Source of the DNA: Diphasiastrum complanatum
Taxonomy: Eukaryota; Streptophyta; Lycopodiopsida; Lycopodiales; Lycopodiaceae
Length of the DNA: 64,000 bases
Direction of reading: 5' to 3'
Assembly (NCBI GenBank): GCA_029204225.1
Contig: CM055104.1
Span: 50,449,935 to 50,513,934 of the forward strand
Every line of letters begins with the position of its first letter. Within the stretch, counting starts at the first letter, position 1. The notes beneath the pieces are model-generated. The model saw nothing but the letters and a program-made list of their open reading frames with translations. It had not been told where the DNA came from and did no database searches. Shown here one piece after another: positions 61,901 through 64,000 of the stretch. The translations under genes were made by a program, and so were the position numbers.

Positions 61901-63433
61901 GACTCTCTATCTGAACTTACCAATTAACCATCAAACAACATGAAGTGTTCAAAGTAAGAACTTTATTGATTTCCTATAGTACACGTCATGGTCATACAAT
62001 ACCGAAGGACCCTGGTTGTCACGCCTTTGTTGCAATTAAGTAATAAAGAATGTCTCTCCTAGCCTCTCATATCCCAGTCCTCAAGCACCCCTTGACCTTG
62101 ACACATCCTATCATTGAGACATGGCAACTCCATGTGAACTCTCCTACTTTTTAGGAGCCCCATCCAGCCAATCTAGGTAAATGGCTTCGTACCCCATGCC
62201 AAAGCTAAAAGCATGATTCTTGAGGTCCAATACGAACTAATTACAGATTAATTACAATGGTTACAACAGGCCAGTGCCAAGCCATTTTAGTAATTACAAA
62301 TGTATAACTAGCATGTAAAACTATAAATATAAGGACGAGGAGTAAAAGCTCCGACGACTTCATATTGTAGAAAGGTCATGTAAAGGCAACAAGAAGTGCC
62401 GAAAATAGACGAAGATATGCCATTTCAAAAAGAAAAGCCAAAATTCCCATGTAGGAGCAGCATGAAAGAACGTGATTATTGTATAGTTCAAAACTTAGAA
62501 GCCCGTTCCGACCAAAATGGGTCGGAACGTTCCGTACGTTCCTGGTCGGAACGATATTGATATACATTTAACTATTTTAATTATTTATCTTAATTAAATC
62601 ATTTGTTAAAAAAATGTATTTTTTTATTTTTTGGGCATCGTTCCGGAACGGAACATGTTCCGTTCCGGAACGGGTAACTAAGGCTCAAAATATCAATTGA
62701 GCCAAATATAGCTCGTCCAATTTTGGATCATGAAGACAAAATGAACATAAATTAGTAATGAAAAAAATTTACACTGTTATACATTAGATAGCACTATGCA
62801 CATGTTAGTGTCACCAAGGAAGATGGGCTTTAAATTGTCACCATTAACTCTGTTCATTGTTAATGGTTCATCTCCTTTAAATAGCTATTTTCCAGCCCCT
62901 CATATTAGACTTTGAATTAAAATAAAACAAATTTACATTTCTTTTGGAGCATTTTGATCTAATGTTTCTACTTTCAAAATCGAAGTGCAAACTCACGCAT
63001 ACTTAACGAAAAAAGGATTGAGTTAGAGTGAATTACAGTTGCTCAGGTTTTTGAAAACTTCAAGTATAGTCTTCAAATTTGTATCATGGCTCTAGTGTTT
63101 TGTGCAATTTCCTCAAGCAATTGTCCAATTTAGTCCTATATTTACAAGATAGTCTTTGTATGACTTAATAGACTGTGAACGATAAGTATAGTATTTTTTG
63201 ACAGCTATGGCACATGTTTTTTATGTAGGTATGATGGGTATAACTTTGAACTGATATTGGCCTCATCACTAAACTGGACTTTAAAGATCGGTTAAGTATT
63301 GGAGCCAATATTAGCTTTGTGCAAAGAAAGGTCTAGTTTTGTAGAAAACTCATATGATATTTCTTTCATCATTGTTTTTTAGGTACATCGGAATTTGGAG
63401 CAAGCTAAAGCATTAGTTTCAACTGTGCAAAAG
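20101..63433 (+). CDS. EPL1-like: Enhancer-of-Polycomb-like protein gene, six exons visible, partial
   Basis: Six plus-strand exons (20101-20224, 22030-22095, 30519-30557, 43338-43418, 43513-43560, 63383-63433) have AG/GT borders. All joins are phase 0 except the phase-2 start of the first. They encode about 136 residues matching the most conserved part of plant Enhancer-of-Polycomb-like proteins: LLDHKARERAG, AVFEYWIAK, REHWQKPILRRLQ, PPPPVNDTNPFNVFRPREK, MQRRENDAQSFEKLRQ, VHRNLEQAKALVSTVQK. In the family this protein is a nuclear scaffold of the NuA4/Piccolo histone H4/H2A acetyltransferase. There are no stops. The N-terminal and C-terminal exons are not in the window. The visible part spans 43.3 kb with introns up to 19.8 kb filled by transposons. 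Family identity is confident; exon borders are by eye. Confidence 0.93.
21131..21190. repeat. GAAACGCGTTTC palindromic word cluster
   Basis: CAGAAACGCGTTTCTG (21131-21146) is a perfect 16-bp palindrome, followed by variants GAAACCGCGTTTTTCGG, GAAACACGTTTC and GAAACGTG, then A- and T-runs. It has the same layout as the GGACGCGTCC and GGTACC arrays but another word. Confidence 0.7.
22030..22095 (+). CDS. EPL-like exon b
   Basis: Reads AMRSHTTRPAVLTAVFEYWI followed by AK; flanked by CTGCAG and GTAAAC. Phase 0 at both ends; matches the PAVL.AVF.YW segment of the family. Confidence 0.88.
23842..24045 (+). mobile_element. 3' tip of an upstream LINE copy with (TC)n tail
   Basis: The segment CCTTTCGGCATGGAAAAGAT...TTAATGAAGC followed by a 58-bp TC run (23983-24041) matches the 3' end of the LINE at 27885-27990 and that at 58840-58930. 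A second TC run lies at 23842-23890. This is a very short, 5'-truncated insertion, just upstream of the next LINE. Confidence 0.65.
24046..27990 (+). mobile_element. LINE retrotransposon, 5'-truncated, decayed
   Basis: The plus strand carries an AP-endonuclease end (TCHPRSGGHSVVDYLMGSPS, then SDHSFLSFDIG), a full reverse transcriptase domain (LTKLYGTILQ, then VYCCFVDFRKAFDS, then GVKQGCSLSPV and LLYADDVVLV), and a C-terminal Cys/His block near 27210-27270 (ESKEHFIFRCLVYYEIRGRY). Frames shift near 25990 and 26300, and several stops occur, so it is inactive. It ends in GGCATGGAAAAGACATTAAT AAAGC and a TC run (27914-27988) instead of poly-A. Confidence 0.9.
24748..26288 (+). pseudogene. LINE ORF2 endonuclease end and reverse transcriptase
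   Basis: The longest open piece (24748-26040) runs from the SDHSFLSFDIG endonuclease end into the fingers and palm of the reverse transcriptase. A frame break at about 25995 moves the catalytic palm (YADD near 26222-26233) to the frame ending at 26288. In the family this enzyme makes cDNA at a nicked target. Confidence 0.85.
27991..29040. other. No recognised gene; T-rich intron
   Basis: Frames at 28295-28663 and 28757-28996 are Phe/Leu/Ser-rich translations of T-rich DNA and show no domain. I see nothing else. Confidence 0.45.
29045..29691 (+). pseudogene. Degenerate Ty3/gypsy-like gag remnant
   Basis: Across frames it reads SIWLNALASYFEIYPHFDAD, MIALAISKF, then AKSWWQTY, the order of a retrotransposon gag domain (W...L..YF...., AKSWW). 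Stops near 29185 break it. The frame 29155-29691 downstream looks like low-constraint sequence. Confidence 0.45.
30519..30557 (+). CDS. EPL-like 39-bp microexon c
   Basis: Reads REHWQKPILRRLQ; acceptor TTTTTTCAG, donor GTAGTT. It is the exact family motif between YW.(A/E)K and PPPPVNDTN. It is only 39 bp long and sits 8.4 kb and 12.8 kb from its neighbours. Confidence 0.92.
31111..31214. repeat. 52-bp perfect tandem duplication
   Basis: The unit starting GCTCTACATCTGACATGC occurs at 31111 and 31163. Near 31930-32010 and 32050-32130, other short segments are also duplicated (TAGAGGTTGCCCATCCTCA; TATAGACT.CTTCTGAGCC). Confidence 0.8.
32383..32640 (-). pseudogene. Isolated chromodomain end of pol
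   Basis: Reads FPFLPAAIHQICLHHSRRHR, then IQFLVQWDSRHVEEATWEPI and FYHTPSLADQARAHAALVDS. It matches the C-terminus at 51977-52230. The chromodomain of chromoviruses directs integration to heterochromatin; here it no longer has an integrase before it. Confidence 0.85.
32650..34150. other. Foreign filler replacing pol in the gypsy relative
   Basis: The sequence does not match the full element. On the minus strand it repeats short phrases translating as WHSWLLRIAW, LGYLGI and IAWF at irregular spacing, which also echo 29450-29640. I see no gene. It is probably another repeat, inserted or swapped in. Confidence 0.5.
34445..35973 (-). pseudogene. gag and protease of the defective gypsy relative
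   Basis: Starts MTHSPTPSETFQ; gag core includes LAALHLDGHAATWWRVYRAN; zinc knuckle CFHCQSPDHLARDC; protease LVDTGSTHSFISSYI. In-frame stops occur near 35646 (TGA), 35572 (TAG), 35299 (TAG) and 34475 (TAG). Unlike the younger copy, gag and protease are in one frame here. Confidence 0.85.
36171..36415. repeat. 72-79 bp tandem repeats in the retrotransposon leader
   Basis: Units beginning AAAACGATGGAAATCTGATG start at 36171, 36250 and 36322, with GTGATGGGTTAGTAGGGC after each. The corresponding leader of the younger element lacks this array. Confidence 0.8.
36433..36829 (-). repeat. 5' LTR (397 bp) of the defective gypsy
   Basis: AGTTACG...CATAACT termini as in the 418-bp LTRs at 51513 and 57240, but shorter and more diverged. 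The primer-binding site lies at 36421-36432. Confidence 0.88.
36830..38527 (-). mobile_element. 5' part of another LTR retrotransposon, cut by the gypsy
   Basis: The minus strand shows an LTR (38057-38527) with TGTTGC/GCAACA termini (471 bp), a primer-binding site (38042-38055, GGTATCAGAGCC), a 1.1 kb leader without genes, and a protein start at 36963 (MADDRVDIPTNPLVALQTPP, then LGNDEDISEDLLGSIDDD) that is cut by the gypsy LTR end at 36829. The protein family is not recognisable from this N-terminus. Confidence 0.7.
38057..38527 (-). repeat. LTR, 471 bp, TGTTGC/GCAACA termini
   Basis: Short inverted termini and adjacency to a primer-binding site define it. No second copy is in the window. 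To its right begins copia gag sequence, so it was probably inserted there or recombined. Confidence 0.7.
38678..39043 (-). pseudogene. Copia-type gag fragment, minus strand
   Basis: Starts MDSQSKAGFTVDKLDGSNYH and includes FQMKTMLIAKEFWDVVTG, SKEVWDILSALYDV and KLHLRRKFFSLKMSTGNSL, the N-terminal gag pattern of plant Ty1/copia elements. It ends at 38678, after which the homology breaks near the LTR of the neighbouring element. Confidence 0.88.
39171..39745. repeat. Copia LTR region with 252-bp tandem duplication
   Basis: GCTCTGATACCA (39174-39185 region) is a primer-binding site for the minus-strand gag. Next is TGTTGG and then a unit repeated at a distance of 252 bp (starts at about 39194 and 39446) with few mismatches. 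On the far side, plus-strand copia gag begins. Confidence 0.7.
39760..40170 (+). pseudogene. Copia-type gag fragment, plus strand
   Basis: Reads MDSQGKANPLMDKLDGANYH, then WKFKMKTVLMAKELYDVVSA, then (after a frame break near 39890) WKLKDGKAFALIILNITDTQ, SKEVWDILNTLYEV and a stop. Homologous to 38678-39043 but on the opposite strand. It ends abruptly at about 40170 against hAT sequence. Confidence 0.85.
40165..40930 (-). pseudogene. hAT transposase fragment, third lineage
   Basis: The minus strand reads FAFILIVFERHLKVHHTLRQ, LQPLHTVLRLTDREGSTMGL, LYEFMDRL, then (after an intron-like gap at 40490-40620) WNWFHRPLHAVAHVL and PVSWWDKYGACIPRL. It parallels residues about 530-740 of the intact transposase at 6448-10752, but with stops and shifts. 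The dimerisation motif is lost where copia gag begins. Confidence 0.75.
41570..42180. repeat. Pyrimidine-rich low-complexity tract
   Basis: The plus strand is a patchwork of CTCCTAACT-type words with a TC run (41727-41789) that changes into CACG and CA repeats (41790-41824). No gene. Confidence 0.75.
42187..42300. repeat. GATTCG/CGAATC inverted words
   Basis: AATCGCGAAT, GATTCTTTCCGATTC, TTCGATTC and GACGAATCGCG lie around a short AT-rich centre. Weaker than the other palindromic arrays, but the same design. Confidence 0.45.
43338..43418 (+). CDS. EPL-like exon d
   Basis: Reads PPPPVNDTNPFNVFRPREK, then VHRPHTRR, the most diagnostic block of plant EPL proteins. Acceptor CATGCAG, donor GTAAGA. 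Confidence 0.96.
43513..43560 (+). CDS. EPL-like exon e
   Basis: Reads MQRRENDAQSFEKLRQ; acceptor CTACAG, donor GTAAGC. Separated from exon d by a normal 94-bp intron, in contrast to the neighbouring giant introns. Confidence 0.95.
44880..48535 (-). pseudogene. Ty3/gypsy gag-pol, defective
   Basis: Minus strand, in order: gag end with a zinc knuckle whose last Cys is Phe (CFSCMEKGHLSKDF), protease with LFDDGSTDNFI where DSG or DTG is usual, reverse transcriptase (47625-46678) with FLND in place of the usual Y/F-x-DD, RNase H (46469-46005; YEKELFVVIHALKIWRHYLY), then integrase in several frames (45879-44900). Closely related to 13020-14412. No LTR is found on either side. The replaced catalytic Asp and the frame breaks show it is dead. 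Confidence 0.9.
48536..49160 (+). pseudogene. Chromovirus integrase end with chromodomain
   Basis: Reads YGFQPSSPTIVGFKQEKVEA, GEKVYSRVPIDSKTLKSRVC, LSPRYCGPFTISRRLGEVTY, VFPVFHVSQLRKAL and the chromodomain YREYLVKWNDQPVENATWE, ending at a TAA. One unbroken frame. It joins head-on to the minus-strand gag at about 48536, so a rearrangement or nested insertion removed the rest. Confidence 0.88.
49161..49300 (+). repeat. Polypurine tract and LTR start of the chromovirus
   Basis: AAGGGGGGGGAG (49161-49172) precedes TGTTACGAGCACGTG, the expected polypurine tract and LTR terminus order for a plus-strand element. LINE sequence follows by about 49300, so the LTR is truncated. Confidence 0.7.
49308..49970 (+). 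pseudogene. LINE ORF1-like nucleic-acid-binding protein
   Basis: A 220-residue frame. Residues about 30-100 form a charged coiled coil (LWQEISQLKG, KVASLEQSIKTKQ, MIRELETKIEKQQEE). After HNIRVCGIPDT a near-perfect 25-bp duplication (49790-49840) disturbs the frame, and the RRM continuation (YIQVEERRKAFQAARESGRR) lies in the frame ending at 50098. In LINEs this protein binds the element RNA. Confidence 0.65.
51508..51512. repeat. 5-bp target duplication TGAAC, left
   Basis: Identical to 57658-57662. Removing the element and one copy restores continuous LINE sequence (GGGGTGAACA..GGGAAGAC), so the insertion point is certain. Confidence 0.93.
51513..51930 (-). repeat. 3' LTR (418 bp)
   Basis: Defined by identity to 57240-57657 and the AGTTA/TAACT ends. 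A polypurine tract (minus strand TCGGGGAG, 51931-51938) abuts it. Confidence 0.95.
51977..55475 (-). pseudogene. Chromovirus pol (PR-RT-RH-IN-chromodomain), three TAG codons
   Basis: A single minus-strand frame covers protease (LVDTGSTHSFISSYI), reverse transcriptase (LVYFDDILIFSQ with an intact FDD), RNase H (VETDAS, YSVHEKELLAIIYALKKW), the integrase finger and core (CPFCLRNKYSRSK, MDFILGLPHTQRGHD, SDGQSEVLNRIVEDYLRHFV), and a chromodomain (IQFLVQWDGRPIEEATWEPI) to the stop at 51977. The only interruptions are TAG codons at 54071-54073, 53594-53596 and 53264-53266. All lie between otherwise normal protein segments in the same frame, at places where relatives commonly carry Gln. Without readthrough the product ends after RT. 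Confidence 0.92.
55473..56570 (-). CDS. Chromovirus gag
   Basis: 365 residues from MAHSPTPSETTQ. A Gly/Pro-rich linker (residues about 50-95) is followed by the gag core (LENWFAKLDTYFQIYPKTDP, LDGRAATWWRVYR, YTDQFMELSYLFTDLKPTEL) and the zinc knuckle CFRCKSPDHLARNC near the C-terminus. It packages element RNA. The frame ends at 55473; protease continues in another frame, offset by one base near 55481-55487 compared with the older copy at 34.9 kb. Confidence 0.9.
   Translation of the reverse strand: MAHSPTPSETTQETLSDQFRRMDETLSGLVLRFDSVMTGFATMQSQIDSLQPHGPGKALVFPTFGTPPPFGFPSSSASQPGGGPFIPSNPPPGFFPRPPLPEPHFARDFRDRVQLATYSGSSDGNLLENWFAKLDTYFQIYPKTDPQKIQLAALHLDGRAATWWRVYRVDPYREGLHVWHTFRRDLRHAMIDPQWLDRQRNTFRSLTQTSDLASYTDQFMELSYLFTDLKPTELISRYIAGLRGALRYDVSSFRPTTLVEAMSLASTLQHKYSDTLPSHFSRPRPSASSFPATFTPTPAPSVPALSIAPSPPRPPTPRPTFVRRYTSVEFADLQQKRLCFRCKSPDHLARNCRQPLPTTTVVSLP
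57228..57239 (-). other. Primer-binding site, initiator tRNA-Met type
   Basis: The minus strand reads TGGTATCAGAGC directly after the 5' LTR end at 57240. Confidence 0.9.
57240..57657 (-). repeat. 5' LTR (418 bp)
   Basis: Same length and termini as 51513-51930. Followed by the TGAAC duplication at 57658-57662. Confidence 0.95.
57658..58935 (+). mobile_element. LINE, 3' part (continuation after the gypsy)
   Basis: Starts with TGAAC and the RT continuation (GKTKVMVFNTS). It contains a Cys/His domain (CRLCSLQEVEDEAHFLLRCP, about 58205-58265) typical of LINE C-termini. A stretch of about 170 bp is present twice (57735-57910 and 58285-58450). It ends with AAAGATGTTAATAAAGC and a TC run (58862-58933). 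Confidence 0.88.
58990..59090. repeat. CGGTTCGAACCG palindromic array
   Basis: CGAACCGTTTTTT (58995-59007) and AAAAAACGGTTCG (59033-59045) form a perfect 13-bp stem. CGGTTCGAACCG (59039-59050), GATTCGAACCGG and GGTTCGAC follow. No gene. Confidence 0.75.
59125..61600 (-). pseudogene. Old Ty3/gypsy gag-protease-RT remnant
   Basis: Minus strand: gag N-terminus near 61054 (MTSVYSSKVIFKARHHSVNM), FQPWEKRKFKWKGQ near 60270, a zinc knuckle NLCFECLGRH near 60090, protease LFDNGSLHN near 59810 (DNG in place of the usual DSG/DTG), then an RT start with SPVNRPPYSLKEEEEVRSM and SPIIVVKKKDGS near 59130-59300. Many stops and frameshifts. RT palm, RNase H and integrase are missing. Confidence 0.8.
61412..61993. 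repeat. Perfect 291-bp tandem duplication at the gypsy 5' end
   Basis: 61412-61702 and 61703-61993 appear identical by eye. Each copy contains the primer-binding-like GCTTTGATACCA and the following TGTCAGACTC LTR start. The identity contrasts with the decayed coding part. Confidence 0.88.
61994..62500. other. Probable LTR continuation, no gene
   Basis: Follows the duplicated LTR start. No frame or domain is supported. The right LTR border is not visible. Confidence 0.35.
62502..62680. repeat. CCGGAACGTTCCGG palindromic array
   Basis: CGTTCCGACC and GGTCGGAACG form a 10-bp stem at the left; a 34-bp perfect palindrome (62639-62672, built from TTCCGGAACGGAACA and its complement) lies at the right. 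The centre is AT-rich. The layout is that of a small foldback element. Confidence 0.8.
63383..63433 (+). CDS. EPL-like exon f
   Basis: Reads VHRNLEQAKALVSTVQK; acceptor TTTTTTAG, donor GTAAGG. It follows exon e in family order after a 19.8 kb intron. The following KRE(E)KKR segment is not found in the last 567 bases. Confidence 0.92.
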
Positions 63434-64000
63434 GTAAGGTTGTTTCTTTTTTTGATCCTAAAACAATAATTCGATCGATAAGAAAAAAGTAATCAACATA
63501 TAAACTCAATGGGCATGTTGCTAGAAAAATTGATCAGGTAATCTTGTGATACACAGTCTCTTATATCAATCATTGGAATATTGTTCCCTAGATTTATTTT
63601 TAACCATAGTGTTGATTGTGCTCAAAATTATTATCTAACAATACATTACAAAAATTGGCTATTGGTTATGCATATGATTGACAGATTCTTAATCTTTGGA
63701 CTCCATGTTGTTACCATTATTGATGAATATTAGTCAGATATCAATCAACAATCAGCCTTAATTCACTTACAAGAAGAATGCACAAAACTCACGGGAAAAC
63801 AAGAGAGAAAGCAAAGTGAAGCTTGATTCAATGAATTACTTGAGATTAATTCTCCCTCTTGGGAAGGACAATAAATAGAAGCATAAGAAGTGCCAAGGAT
63901 GGGGATGCTAAGAGCCAAGAGGCATGAGTTACATAAGGGCCCTCCAATTAGGACACGTGGAGTAGTGCATTGTGATTGTTAGTCCTATGCATGTTGAGGA
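63434..64000. other. EPL intron, nothing further recognised
   Basis: AT-rich intron sequence after exon f. The last 250 bp have a changed composition (AGAGAGAAAGCAAAGTGAAG), possibly the edge of another repeat, but no domain or terminal structure is seen. Confidence 0.4.

Overview
The window looks like nuclear DNA of a land plant with a large, transposon-rich genome. The evidence is long TA and TC microsatellites, TTTAGGG-type telomeric words, chromoviral Ty3/gypsy elements primed by initiator tRNA-Met, copia gag fragments, LINEs, hAT transposons with plant-style BED/DUF659 transposases, and exons of an Enhancer-of-Polycomb-like (EPL) gene whose protein fits the plant family. Intron sizes suggest a fern, lycophyte or gymnosperm more than a small-genome angiosperm. 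I cannot name the species.

Layout. 1-17.8 kb is a nest of hAT elements. The best is a 6.2 kb, apparently complete hAT (4908-11123) with an exact 8-bp target duplication, a four-exon transposase gene on the minus strand and a small convergent plus-strand gene. It sits in TA-rich sequence at the edge of an older, internally deleted hAT of a second family (827-4881). Two further copies of that second family follow (11151-13014, and inverted at 16119-17765), plus two short non-autonomous relatives of the intact hAT (1-775 and 11504-11756). A Ty3/gypsy integrase fragment with a leader and an LTR (13.0-16.1 kb) splits the right side.

17.8-64 kb is largely one host gene. Six small in-frame plus-strand exons with GT/AG borders (20101-63433) encode the EPL core, and everything between them is intron filled with transposons: two LINEs (24.0-28.0; 49.3-58.9 kb), an almost complete 6.1 kb chromovirus nested in the second LINE (51513-57657, 418-bp LTRs, 5-bp TGAAC duplication), a pol-less relative of it (32.4-36.8 kb), another LTR element cut by that relative (36.8-38.5 kb), two head-to-head copia remnants (38.7-40.2 kb), a hAT fragment, and older gypsy remnants (19.2, 29.0, 44.9-49.2 and 59.1-61.6 kb). 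The first and last EPL exons lie outside the window.

How it works together. The EPL gene is the only likely host gene; its product should be a scaffold subunit of the NuA4 histone acetyltransferase. The rest is a transposon community. Its most unusual part is the hAT group: terminal arrays built from self-complementary GC words, insertion at TA repeats, and a transposase with a BED finger at the N terminus and two AT-hooks in a long spliced C-terminal exon. Loci elsewhere in the window show the same design with other palindromic words.
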